Part shown: one piece after another, positions 1-7,674 of the stretch
Layout of the letters: each line of letters starts with the position of its first letter
Position numbering within the stretch: the first letter of the stretch is position 1
Origin: Candidatus Competibacteraceae bacterium
GTDB taxonomy: Bacteria; Pseudomonadota; Gammaproteobacteria; Competibacterales; Competibacteraceae
Direction of reading: 5' to 3'
NCBI GenBank assembly: GCA_016699715.1
Contig: CP065007.1
Span: 1,364,001 to 1,428,000 of the forward strand
Length of the DNA stretch: 64,000 nt
Program-made: the position numbers and the translations under genes
Notes under the pieces: generated by a model
The model's input: only the letters and a program-made list of their open reading frames with translations
Told to the model about the DNA's origin: nothing
Databases searched by the model: none

Positions 1-183
1 CAGCAGCTCCGTCACCGCCGGATTGACCGGGATGACGCGGTAGCCGAAGTCTTGTAGCGCCCGGGCAACTCCGTGGCTGGGCCGCGCCGGCGAGGCGGAC
101 AGCCCGACCACGGCGATGGTCTTGATCCGCCCCAGGAGGGCGCGGATTTCATCCGTCGAGGGATTGGTGAAACGTGGGTTCAT
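1..183 (-). CDS. CoA-binding domain protein (YccU-like), 3' end outside window
   Basis: The first 61 codons of a minus-strand gene are present; the rest lies beyond base 1. The translation begins MNPRFTNPSTDEIRALL and continues with IAVVGLSASPARPSHGVARA, then a YRVIPVNP strand. This is the Rossmann-like start of the CoA-binding-2 family (YccU type, normally about 140 residues): a beta strand, the glycine turn VGLS, and a PSHGVA helix. Proteins of this family bind CoA or a related nucleotide, but their cellular role is poorly known. The ATG at 181-183 is the only plausible start. It lies 58 bp downstream of the lysA stop in the same direction, so it may be co-transcribed with lysA. Confidence 0.8.
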   Translation of the reverse strand, partial: MNPRFTNPSTDEIRALLGRIKTIAVVGLSASPARPSHGVARALQDFGYRVIPVNPAVTELL

Positions 184-241
184 GAAATGGGCTCTTTACG
201 GGACTTCCACCAGGCCGTCGCCGGACCACGGAAACCCAGGT

Positions 242-1489
242 TTACGACCACACCGCTTCGCCGGCATACAGCTCCGCCACCGTCTCCCGCCGGCGCACCA
301 CCTGGAAACGGCTACCGTCCACCATCACCTCGGCGGCGCGGGGCCGGGAATTGTAATTGGAACTCATGGCGAAACCATAGGCACCGGCGGAACGCACCGC
401 CAACAAATCACCCGGTTCGATGTTCAATGCCCGGTCCTTGCCAAGAAAGTCGCCAGTCTCGCAGATCGGTCCCACCACATCGTAGCAGCGCGGCTGACCC
501 TGAACGCGCGGCTCGACCGGGATGATCGCCTGCCAGGCCGAATACAGCGCTGGTCGCAACAGGTCGTTCATCGCCGCGTCCACCACCGCGAAACTCTTAT
601 CCGCGCCCTGCTTCAATAATTCCACGCGCGTCACCAGAATGCCGGCGTTGCCCACGATGGCCCGGCCCGGCTCGATCAGGATTTCGTAGGGCCGGCCGCG
701 CAGGCGTTCCATCAGAGCGGCGGCGTACTCGGCCGGCAGCGGCGGCTCTTCGTCGCGGTAGCGGATGCCCAATCCCCCGCCCAGGTCGAGATGATGAAGC
801 TGAATCCCCTGCTCTTTCAGCCGTGCCACCAGCGCCAGCACTCGTTCCAGCGCATCCACGAACGGCGCCACCCGGGTCAACTGCGAGCCGATATGGCAAT
901 CCACGCCAACGACTTCCAGATACGGCGAGGCGGCGGCCCGCGCGTAAACCGCCAACGCCCGCTCCACCTCGATGCCAAACTTGTTCTGCTTGAGTCCGGT
1001 GGAGATATAAGGATGCGTATCGGCGTCCACGTCCGGGTTGATGCGCAGCGACACCGGCGCCCGCCGGCCCCGTTCCGCCGCCACACGCTCCAGCAGCGCC
1101 AACTCCGCCTCGGATTCGACGTTGAAGCAGCGGATGCCCACTTCGAGCGCGCGCTCCAGCTCGTCACGACGCTTGCCGACTCCCGAAAACACGATTTTTC
1201 CGGGATCGCCGCCGGCCGCCAGCACTCGTTCCAGCTCGCCGCCGGATACGATATCGAAACCGGACCCCATCTGGGCGAGCACGTTCAGCACCGCCAGATT
1301 GCTATTGGCCTTGACCGCGTAGCAGATCAAATGTGGATGCTCGCCGAAAGCCTGGTCGAAAGCGCGCCAGTGGCGTTCGATCGTGGCGCGGGAGTAAATG
1401 TAGCAAGGGGTGCCAACCGTCGCCGCGATGTCGGCGACCGACACACCCTCGGCATGCAACCGGCCGTCACGGTATTCGAAATGGTCCAT
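242..1489 (-). CDS. lysA: Diaminopimelate decarboxylase
   Basis: This 415-residue protein decarboxylates meso-diaminopimelate to L-lysine, the last step of lysine synthesis, using PLP in the cytoplasm. The PLP lysine is K60 in CYAVKANSN. Downstream are HIGSQ, the phosphate-binding GGGLGI, EPGR, and CETGDFL, which carries the partner-subunit catalytic cysteine of fold-III decarboxylases. Length is normal for LysA. The start MDHFEYRDG lies 3 bp after the lptM stop, so the two genes form an operon. The lptM-lysA order is typical of gammaproteobacteria, where dapF usually follows; here a CoA-binding protein follows instead. Confidence 0.96.
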   Translation of the reverse strand: MDHFEYRDGRLHAEGVSVADIAATVGTPCYIYSRATIERHWRAFDQAFGEHPHLICYAVKANSNLAVLNVLAQMGSGFDIVSGGELERVLAAGGDPGKIVFSGVGKRRDELERALEVGIRCFNVESEAELALLERVAAERGRRAPVSLRINPDVDADTHPYISTGLKQNKFGIEVERALAVYARAAASPYLEVVGVDCHIGSQLTRVAPFVDALERVLALVARLKEQGIQLHHLDLGGGLGIRYRDEEPPLPAEYAAALMERLRGRPYEILIEPGRAIVGNAGILVTRVELLKQGADKSFAVVDAAMNDLLRPALYSAWQAIIPVEPRVQGQPRCYDVVGPICETGDFLGKDRALNIEPGDLLAVRSAGAYGFAMSSNYNSRPRAAEVMVDGSRFQVVRRRETVAELYAGEAVWS

Positions 1490-1492
1490 GAT

Positions 1493-1639
1493 TCAAGGCT
1501 TCGCGGTGGGGGGCTGCTCGGACGACGACGGTTGCGACTGGGGCTTGGGCAGATACAGCGGACCCTTCTGGCCGCAACCGGCCAGAAGCGCCGCCAACAG
1601 CAGTCCCGTCAGCACCCGTCCGGGGCGAAATCTAGGCAT
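1493..1639 (-). CDS. lptM: Small lipoprotein LptM (YifL family)
   Basis: A 48-residue lipoprotein. It has a basic n-region (MPRFRPGR), a hydrophobic stretch, and the lipobox LLAGC followed directly by GQKGPLYLP, the hallmark of LptM/YifL. After that comes a Pro/Ser/Gln-rich tail. LptM helps oxidative maturation of the LptD-LptE lipopolysaccharide translocon in the outer membrane of Enterobacteria. The ATG at 1637-1639 is chosen because it gives a proper signal peptide; the reading frame upstream has no further support. A TATACT -10-like hexamer lies on the minus strand at 1679-1684, so the lptM-lysA transcript probably starts just below it. No good -35 is visible. Confidence 0.85.
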   Translation of the reverse strand: MPRFRPGRVLTGLLLAALLAGCGQKGPLYLPKPQSQPSSSEQPPTAKP

Positions 1640-1710
1640 CGAAACAATATCCTGAGGTCGGGCATGAAAATCGTCGCCAGTATAGCGCGCAATGGGCTGA
1701 ACGACGTGGC

Positions 1711-1740
1711 TTGACAAGCCGGGGCGCTTTCCCCGGTAAT
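1711..1740 (+). promoter_or_regulatory. Candidate sigma70 promoter with hairpin spacer, upstream of esterase
   Basis: A perfect TTGACA at 1711-1716 is followed 18 bp later by GGTAAT at 1735-1740. The spacer and -10 contain the inverted repeat CCGGGG/CCCCGG (1719-1724 and 1731-1736, loop CGCTTT), which could also act as an operator. It lies 33 bp before the esterase ATG. Confidence 0.4.
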
Positions 1741-1772
1741 GCCGCCCAATCGCCAACCCACGGGAATTGTTC

Positions 1773-2459
1773 ATGACCGATATGCCGCCGCTGACCACCG
1801 TTGAAATCGAACCTGCCGGCACCGCCCGCTCCAGCGTGATCTGGATGCACGGGCTGGGCGCCGATGCCCACGACTTCGAACCCATCGTGCCGGAACTGCG
1901 CCTGCCACCGGAGCTCGGTATCCGCTTCGTCTTCCCCAACGCGCCGAGTCGCCCGGTCACCATCAACGGCGGGATGCGGATGCGGGCCTGGTACGACGTG
2001 CTGAGCATGGACCTGCCCCGTCAGGAAGACCCCGACGGCGTGTACGCCTCCGAACGGGCGATTTACGAATTGCTCGAACGCGAGAAAAAGCGCGGAATCC
2101 CCGCCGAGCGCATCGTACTGGCCGGCTTTTCCCAAGGCGGAGCCATGGCGCTGCATACCGCGCTGCGTTATCCCGAGCCGTTGGCCGGCATTCTGGCCTT
2201 GTCCTGCTACCTTCCCCTGGCCAGCAAGCTGAATGGCGAACGACGATCGGCCAATCAGCAGACACCGATCTTCATGGCCCACGGCGGCCACGACGCCGTC
2301 ATTCCGCTGCGCTACGGCCAGCAAAGCGCCGAGGCGCTGGAGAGCCTGGGTTATCGAGTGGAATGGCGGGATTACGGGATGGGCCACGAAGTCTGCTGGC
2401 AGGAAATCCAGGATGTCGCCGGCTGGCTGGGGCGCGTGCTGGCCGTTTCCAGGGCTTGA
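1773..2459 (+). CDS. Carboxylesterase / phospholipase family alpha/beta hydrolase
   Basis: A 228-residue cytoplasmic serine hydrolase of the carboxylesterase/acyl-protein thioesterase family. HGLGADAHDF near the N-terminus supplies the oxyanion hole. GFSQGGAMA is the nucleophile elbow with the catalytic serine. HGGHDAVIP carries the acid residue, and MGHEVCWQEI carries the catalytic histidine. The length matches P. fluorescens-type carboxylesterase EstB. The likely substrate is short-chain esters or lysophospholipid-like acyl groups; the exact one cannot be read from sequence. The ATG at 1773 is preferred over the TTG 6 bp upstream. It is transcribed divergently from lptM-lysA. Confidence 0.88.
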   Translation: MTDMPPLTTVEIEPAGTARSSVIWMHGLGADAHDFEPIVPELRLPPELGIRFVFPNAPSRPVTINGGMRMRAWYDVLSMDLPRQEDPDGVYASERAIYELLEREKKRGIPAERIVLAGFSQGGAMALHTALRYPEPLAGILALSCYLPLASKLNGERRSANQQTPIFMAHGGHDAVIPLRYGQQSAEALESLGYRVEWRDYGMGHEVCWQEIQDVAGWLGRVLAVSRA

Positions 2460-2476
2460 GCGCTCCGGCCAACCGG

Positions 2477-2839
2477 TTAGCGCTTCGGGCTTCGCCCCGC
2501 CGGCATAAAACCCGCCGGCTTGGCCCCGATCCACGCCACAAAGCGGCGAATCGCCGGATGCGCCAGCAAGGCTTCGCGGCTGCGGTAGCCCGCCGCCATT
2601 TCCTTCTCGCTGAGCACGCCATGAATATGATCGTGGCAGGGTCGGCAGATCCACAGAATGAGGGCGCGTGCTTCCTCGCGCTCGAACAACCGTTGGGTGC
2701 GCTTCTTGCGATGGCGGGCGCGGGGAATCAAATGATGGCGGGTCAGCGCGGAGATGAACCTGCCGCACAACTCGCAACCGGGTGGTTTGGGCGGAATGCG
2801 ACGGGACCCGATCATGCGCGTCTCGGAGCTCAAACCCAC
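2477..2839 (-). CDS. Small HNH-nuclease-like zinc protein
   Basis: About 120 residues. It has a CELCGR knuckle, a TRHHLIPRA segment, and a CRPCHDHIHG segment: two CxxC pairs around a His-His pair, as in HNH/McrA-type endonucleases. The C-terminal part is a short helical tail with HPAIRRFVAW. Function is unassigned; it could be a structural zinc domain rather than a nuclease. I take the GTG at 2839 as start because AAGG sits 8 bp before it; an ATG at 2815 is the alternative and has a poorer ribosome site. The gene follows directly behind the hairpin and T-run at 2859-2886, so its expression may depend on read-through of that terminator. Confidence 0.6.
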   Translation of the reverse strand: MGLSSETRMIGSRRIPPKPPGCELCGRFISALTRHHLIPRARHRKKRTQRLFEREEARALILWICRPCHDHIHGVLSEKEMAAGYRSREALLAHPAIRRFVAWIGAKPAGFMPAGRSPKR

Positions 2840-2857
2840 GCTCGGTACCTTGAAAAC

Positions 2858-2946
2858 AAAAAGGGCCGGACAAAGAGCGTCCGGCCAAAAACCACCAAAG
2901 GAGGATGTGCAGCAGACTGAGGAGAAGCAAAGATGCCTACTGCACG
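2858..2946 (-). ncRNA. Candidate small RNA (or attenuating leader) with intrinsic terminator and anti-SD-like motifs
   Basis: On the minus strand an extended -10 (TGCTAGAAT, with TAGAAT at 2953-2958) is followed by a roughly 88-nt segment. The segment first forms a 9-bp stem (GTGCAGTAG with CTGCTGCAC, one G-U pair). The stem encloses a pyrimidine-rich loop containing CTTCTCCTC. Next comes single-stranded ATCCTCCTTT, then a perfect 8-bp hairpin at 2864-2886 (arms GTCCGGCC) with a T5 tail. Two anti-Shine-Dalgarno-like stretches (CTCCTC and TCCTCC) suggest an mRNA-binding sRNA. It could instead be a leader controlling the HNH gene, whose ribosome site begins just after the T-run. No good -35 is visible, and I do not recognise a known RNA family. 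Confidence 0.4.
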
Positions 2947-3079
2947 GCGGCTATTCTAGCAAAAAATTTAGAGCAAACACACTATTTTTCGTTGTTTTTC
3001 GGCAAAAAACAACATTTTAATTGGAAAACAACCAGTTACCTCTAATTTTTTGTTGCACCACTGAAATATTTGCTCAAAT

Positions 3080-4366
3080 TTAAGGCAACTCCGGTAGCAC
3101 CGAATCATCGGACAACGCCAGTATTGCATCGATGAGCCGGTCTGGCTCGCGGATTCCGCCATGAACCATCAACATCCGCGCCTTGGCGATCAATGCGACC
3201 GGCGTCAGCGGCGCTTCGGGATCGCCCTTGGCATGAGTTCGCCCGACCGTGATCCGTTCGCCCTCGTGCGGCACCACCGTCACCGCGCTCCCCCAGGCCG
3301 AGGGATAAGCAGCGGCATAGGGTTCGGCCACTCGCAGGGTCACCCGCCCGCGCAATTCCGCCAGTTCGGCCCGCGCCGGCTCGGCGAAAGCGGCGAAATC
3401 CACGGTATCCCGCGCCAACGCCGCCGCCACGCAATGTTGCAGCGAGAATTTGGCCTCGTAATCGCTCCGCGGCAGTGGCCGATCGCAAACCTCCAGCGCC
3501 GCCGGATAACTCTCCACTTCCACCCGCTCGATGGCGCCAACCGGGCAACGGTGCCGTAATTCGCGAGCCGCGTCGATGGCCGGATGAGTATGCCGGCAAG
3601 ACGGCCAAGGTTTGATCGAGGTGAGCAACAATTGCCAGGGACCGTCCGGGTCGCGTGTCACCGCGGCGGGGTCGGCATCGGGACAGGTGGCGGCGAACCA
3701 GCCCTTGGCCCCTTCCAAGATGGCTGGCGGACCGGTGAAGCCGAACCGGGCCAGATCCGCCGCCAACACCCCTGCCTCCGCCGCCCGACCGGCGTGCAGG
3801 TGCTTGGTCATCGTCCCGGTCTCCAAAAACTGCCACAGCCCGGAAGATTGTGCACCGGCATTACCCAGGGCGTGGACCGTGGCCGGCATATCCAGCCGCA
3901 GCAACGCCGCCGTCGCCATGGCCGAACCATAGGGACCGCAGGTGGCGGTGTTGTGCCAAAGCCGATAATGGGTCGGGCCGACCGCCATTCCCACCCGAGT
4001 CACTGCCTCGAACCCCCACAGCACCGCCCTCAGCATGGCATGGCCGCGAATGCCTTCCCGCGCCGCTACCGCCCAGGCCGCCGGCACCACCACGCAACCC
4101 GGATGCACTACCGAAGCCCGGTGCAGATCGTCGGTTTCCAGAATATGGGTCAGCGACCCCAACAGGAAGGCGCGCCGGGCGGCGTCGGCGATCGCGGTTT
4201 CGTCGGCCCAGCGCAACAGGATCGCGCCCGGCTCGCTCGTCCGCGCTCCCAGCGCGTTGGCCATCGCATCCAGCGTCAGCAACGCCGCCTGTTCCAAATC
4301 GGTGGCCACGACCGGTTTGCCGGTAATCAGTTCGGTCAATTGTTGAGTTAAGGTTGGTCCAGACAT
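3080..4366 (-). CDS. MmgE/PrpD family protein
   Basis: A 428-residue soluble protein of the MmgE/PrpD fold, the family of 2-methylcitrate dehydratase, cis-aconitate decarboxylase and iminodisuccinate epimerase. Visible family features include LETDDLHRASVVHPGC near residue 80, the SIKPWPSCRHTHPAID segment near residue 255, and the C-terminal KGDPEAPLT motif. LETDD replaces the more common DFDD-type motif, so the substrate may not be methylcitrate. No prpB or prpC neighbours are present, which also argues against a propionate role. The start MSGPTLTQQ is preferred because GGGAG lies just before it; the open frame extends a little further upstream without support. Confidence 0.8.
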   Translation of the reverse strand: MSGPTLTQQLTELITGKPVVATDLEQAALLTLDAMANALGARTSEPGAILLRWADETAIADAARRAFLLGSLTHILETDDLHRASVVHPGCVVVPAAWAVAAREGIRGHAMLRAVLWGFEAVTRVGMAVGPTHYRLWHNTATCGPYGSAMATAALLRLDMPATVHALGNAGAQSSGLWQFLETGTMTKHLHAGRAAEAGVLAADLARFGFTGPPAILEGAKGWFAATCPDADPAAVTRDPDGPWQLLLTSIKPWPSCRHTHPAIDAARELRHRCPVGAIERVEVESYPAALEVCDRPLPRSDYEAKFSLQHCVAAALARDTVDFAAFAEPARAELAELRGRVTLRVAEPYAAAYPSAWGSAVTVVPHEGERITVGRTHAKGDPEAPLTPVALIAKARMLMVHGGIREPDRLIDAILALSDDSVLPELP

Positions 4367-4390
4367 GGTGATTCTCCCGTAAGGAACGAA

Positions 4391-4420
4391 TTGGCCGCCG
4401 GATGTCGCGGCGGCGGCCAA
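4391..4420 (-). terminator. Hairpin downstream of the CHAD gene
   Basis: A perfect 10-bp inverted repeat, TTGGCCGCCG and CGGCGGCCAA, with a 10-nt loop. It lies about 50 bp after the CHAD stop and just before the MmgE gene, where a transcript boundary is expected. The T-run is weak (TTCGTTCCTT on the minus strand). Confidence 0.45.
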
Positions 4421-4471
4421 CCGCACTTGTGCTTTGCCATGGACTTGGCCACCGCGCGGAAAATGGCCGAG

Positions 4472-5395
4472 TCACTCCTTCCAGGGTCGCTCGCATTCCA
4501 CGAAGCGCCGCCAGGACTCGACAAACTGGTATTCGTGGACATCCAGCCGACAACCGTACCAACCGTCGATCACCTGTCGGGCGGCGGACACCGTGCTCAG
4601 TCGCGCCTCATCCAGCAGCCGCCGCGTGACCGCGATGTCGTTCATGACCCCCAGGTCATCTTGCAGCTTGGCCAGGGCGCCCAGAAAGGGTTTGACTGGC
4701 GCCACCGGGTAGAGACTGGCGAAGAAATCCAACGCGTAGCGCAGTTCCTTGATGCGAATCCGCAGTGCGTGCCGTTCCCCGGCGACCAGTCGGACGAAAT
4801 CCTCGCCCCGCTTCAGCACCCGCCGATCATCGTCTTCCAACAGCGGGGTGGCAAACTTCAGCACCGGTCCATCCAGCCGCTCCCGCCGCGAGTCAGTCAG
4901 GTTCTCCCGCCAGGCGCGGTGATCCAACCAGCTGGCAAACCGCTGCAACAGCAGGGGATAACGCGGTTCTTCCAGCGCCGCGCGCAAGCTTCGATGGTGG
5001 CTCCAACGAAGGGTCTCGGCCCTGGCCCGCAACAGCCGCAGACCGCGCTTGCGGGGAAAACGGGCGAACATCGGGGCCATGCCCTCCTCCAGAAACACAT
5101 CCCAGTCGCGGGCCGGCCCCAGAAAACCGTTCAGCCAGCGGATATCCGTTACCAGTTCGGCGCTGGCCTCGCGCGGGATCAGCGGCCGGAAGATCTTGAG
5201 GCCGGAACGCAGCCGGCGGAATGCCACCCGCATCTGATGAACGCCCTCGACCTGATCGTCCAGCACCGCCGGCCGATTGGCCTCGGCATGCACCAGACAG
5301 GCGCCGACGATGGCGATGAAGGCTTCTTCGCTGGTGGTGTCGGCCGCCAGGGAGAGCGGGTTGGCCCTGACGTGGGTGACGGCTTGCGAACTCAT
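4472..5395 (-). CDS. CHAD domain protein
   Basis: A 307-residue helical protein. The CHAD (conserved histidine alpha-helical) signature VHQMRVAFRRLRSGLKIF is near residue 55. It recurs in weaker form at IKELRYALDFFASLYP near residue 210, giving the usual two four-helix bundles lined with basic residues. CHAD domains bind inorganic polyphosphate in other bacteria. The gene lies 16 bp after ppk1 in the same direction, which strongly supports a polyphosphate-related role such as granule targeting. ATG 5395 is used; a TTG 9 bp upstream is possible. Confidence 0.88.
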   Translation of the reverse strand: MSSQAVTHVRANPLSLAADTTSEEAFIAIVGACLVHAEANRPAVLDDQVEGVHQMRVAFRRLRSGLKIFRPLIPREASAELVTDIRWLNGFLGPARDWDVFLEEGMAPMFARFPRKRGLRLLRARAETLRWSHHRSLRAALEEPRYPLLLQRFASWLDHRAWRENLTDSRRERLDGPVLKFATPLLEDDDRRVLKRGEDFVRLVAGERHALRIRIKELRYALDFFASLYPVAPVKPFLGALAKLQDDLGVMNDIAVTRRLLDEARLSTVSAARQVIDGWYGCRLDVHEYQFVESWRRFVECERPWKE

Positions 5396-5411
5396 GGGGC
5401 GCAACCGCCGA

Positions 5412-7661
5412 TCAGCGCTCGAAGATCGGCCGCCGGGCGATGCCCTTGGGTTTGCGCTTCTTCAAGCGTCGAGCCTCCTTTTGCCGGCGCTCGGCCAGCT
5501 CGATCAGTATCAGTTGGGAGCCGCGCGGATCGTCGCCCTCGCCAGGCATGCGCTGAATGTAGGTCCCGTCGGGCTGCATGTCCCAGGCGTCGCGCCGGTC
5601 GTTAAGCTGAACATCCAGAATTTGCCGCAGTTCCCGCTGCAACTCCGGGGGCTCCACCGGCGCCACCACCTCGACCCGGCTTTCCAGATTGCGCTTCATG
5701 CAGTCGGCCGAACCGATGAAGTATTCCTCGGCCCCCCCATTCAGAAAATGGTAGATCCGGGTGTGCTCCAGAAACCGGCCGACGATGCTCACCACCCGCA
5801 CCTGCTCGGACAGCCCCGCGATGCCGGGTCGCAATCGGCAGGTATCGCGGATGATCAAATCCACCGGGATGCCGGCCTGCGACGCTCGATACAGCGCCGC
5901 CGTGATGTCCTTGTCCTCCAACGCATTCATCTTGAACTGAATTCGCGCCGGCCGGCCGGCCCTGGCGTGTTCAATCTCCCGCTCGATCTTGGCCAGCAGC
6001 GCCGGCTTAAGCACCTTGGGCGCCGGCAGCAGCTTGCGGTACAGCCGTTTGGGCACATAGCCGGTGGTCAGATAGTTGAACAGTTCGGTCAGATCCTCGC
6101 CGATGGGCGGGTCGCAGGTCAGCAGGCCCAGATCGCTGTACAGTCGGGCGGTACCGGCGTGATAGTTGCCGGTACCGATATGGGCGTAGCGGCGCAGGCC
6201 GTTGTAGTCGCGCCGCACCACCAGGATGACCTTGCTGTGGGTCTTCAGCCCCAGCACTCCGTAGGTCACATGGATACCGGCTTCTTCCAGCCGGTTGGCC
6301 CAGCGGATGTTGGCCGCCTCGTCGAAGCGCGCCTTCAGCTCCACCACCACCGTCACCTGCTTGCCGTTCCGCGCGGCATCGATCAGGTAGTCGATGATCT
6401 TGGAATCCTCCGAGGTGCGGTACAAGGTCATCTTGATCGCCAGTACCTTCGGGTCGAAGCTGGCTTCCAGTAAAAACCGCTCCACCGAGGTCGCAAACGA
6501 TTCATAGGGGTGTTGCAGCAGGATCGGCCCGGTCTCGCGGATGATGTGGAAAATATTGCGCTTGTCGCTCAGCTTGGGATGATCGAGGGGATGGTGCGGG
6601 GCATCGTGCAGGTCGGGGCGGTTGATGCCGACGATCTGGAACAGATCGCGCAGCGCCATCATGCCATCGACTTCGAACACCTCGCTGGCCTCGTCCAGAC
6701 CCAGTTCGGCGGCCAACATGCCCCGGTGCACGGGGTCCATGTCTTTTTGCACTTCCAGCCGGACGATGGGAGCAAACTTGCGCTCGCGCAATTCGGTTTC
6801 GATCATCACCAGCAAATCGTCGGCCAGATCCTCGTCGCGCTCGGTGATGGCATTGCGGGTGACGCGAAACAGCTCGCAGGCCTCGATCACCATGCCGGGA
6901 AACAGCAGGTCGAGATTACTGGCGACCACCTCCTCCAGCGGTACGTACAACTCTTCGTCGCCGACCTTGAGAAAGCGAGGAATGCCGGAACCGATCGGTA
7001 CCTTGATCCGCGCCAGCCCGCTGGCGTCGTCGTTGGGATAGCGCACGGTCACCAGCAGATTGAGCGACAGGTTGGAAATAAACGGGAACGGGTGCGCCGG
7101 GTCCATGGTCTGCGGCGTAACCAGCGGAAAAATGTTTTGCAGATAATACTCGCGCATCTGCTTGCGCTGTTCCTCGGTCAGCCGCCGGTGGCTGCGCAAA
7201 ATGATGCCCTGCTCCTTCAGCAGACGATGCAACTCGGACGCCAGCAGTCGCTGCTGCTCCACGATGTCGCGCACCACCACCAGGCACTCGCTCACCTGCT
7301 GCTCGGGACTACGGCCGTCCACCGTCAGTTCCCGTACCCGCGCACCGATCTGTTGTTTGAGACCACCGATGCGTTTCATGAAAAATTCGTTCAGATTGGA
7401 ACCGACGATAGCCAGAAACTTGACCCGCTCCAACAGGGGGTTGCGCGCGTCCTGGGCTTCGTGCAGCACCCGCTGGTTGAAGGCCAGCCAGGTCAGCTCG
7501 CGGTTCAGATACCATTCGGGAGCGTCGGGATCGATCGTGGGCGGTGACGGCGCGGCCACCTCCTCGACCGTGATTTGCTCGTCGCGCCGCTCGCGACGCG
7601 CGCGCGGTTTAGTTTCCACGGTTTCGACGTCATGCACGACGGATTCGGTGGATTCGGTCAT
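5412..7661 (-). CDS. ppk1: Polyphosphate kinase 1
   Basis: A 749-residue enzyme that polymerises the gamma phosphate of ATP into polyphosphate, reversibly. After a charged, low-complexity N-terminal extension (about 55 residues, rich in Glu, Arg and Pro), the PPK1 core begins at WYLNRELTWLAFNQRVL. Next come the LNEFFMKRIGGL helix, the YRTSEDSKIIDYL segment, and GLKTHSK with H475, the expected phosphohistidine. YAHIGTGNYH follows shortly after. The C-terminal PLD-like domain ends with RVEVVAPVEPP and a basic tail. MTESTESV at 7661 is the best start. It sits 13 bp after the PAP stop and 16 bp before the CHAD gene, so the three form one operon. Confidence 0.95.
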   Translation of the reverse strand: MTESTESVVHDVETVETKPRARRERRDEQITVEEVAAPSPPTIDPDAPEWYLNRELTWLAFNQRVLHEAQDARNPLLERVKFLAIVGSNLNEFFMKRIGGLKQQIGARVRELTVDGRSPEQQVSECLVVVRDIVEQQRLLASELHRLLKEQGIILRSHRRLTEEQRKQMREYYLQNIFPLVTPQTMDPAHPFPFISNLSLNLLVTVRYPNDDASGLARIKVPIGSGIPRFLKVGDEELYVPLEEVVASNLDLLFPGMVIEACELFRVTRNAITERDEDLADDLLVMIETELRERKFAPIVRLEVQKDMDPVHRGMLAAELGLDEASEVFEVDGMMALRDLFQIVGINRPDLHDAPHHPLDHPKLSDKRNIFHIIRETGPILLQHPYESFATSVERFLLEASFDPKVLAIKMTLYRTSEDSKIIDYLIDAARNGKQVTVVVELKARFDEAANIRWANRLEEAGIHVTYGVLGLKTHSKVILVVRRDYNGLRRYAHIGTGNYHAGTARLYSDLGLLTCDPPIGEDLTELFNYLTTGYVPKRLYRKLLPAPKVLKPALLAKIEREIEHARAGRPARIQFKMNALEDKDITAALYRASQAGIPVDLIIRDTCRLRPGIAGLSEQVRVVSIVGRFLEHTRIYHFLNGGAEEYFIGSADCMKRNLESRVEVVAPVEPPELQRELRQILDVQLNDRRDAWDMQPDGTYIQRMPGEGDDPRGSQLILIELAERRQKEARRLKKRKPKGIARRPIFER

Positions 7662-7674
7662 GGCAAACACACCT

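Noticed and set aside
2864..2886. Terminator of the MmgE/PrpD gene
   Set aside because: It is almost 200 bp beyond the stop and lies directly behind a separate extended -10, so it fits the candidate small RNA better.
1632..2930. A 432-codon open frame on the minus strand opposite the esterase
   Set aside because: It lies antisense to a well-supported esterase gene, has no recognisable domain and its length reflects high GC content.
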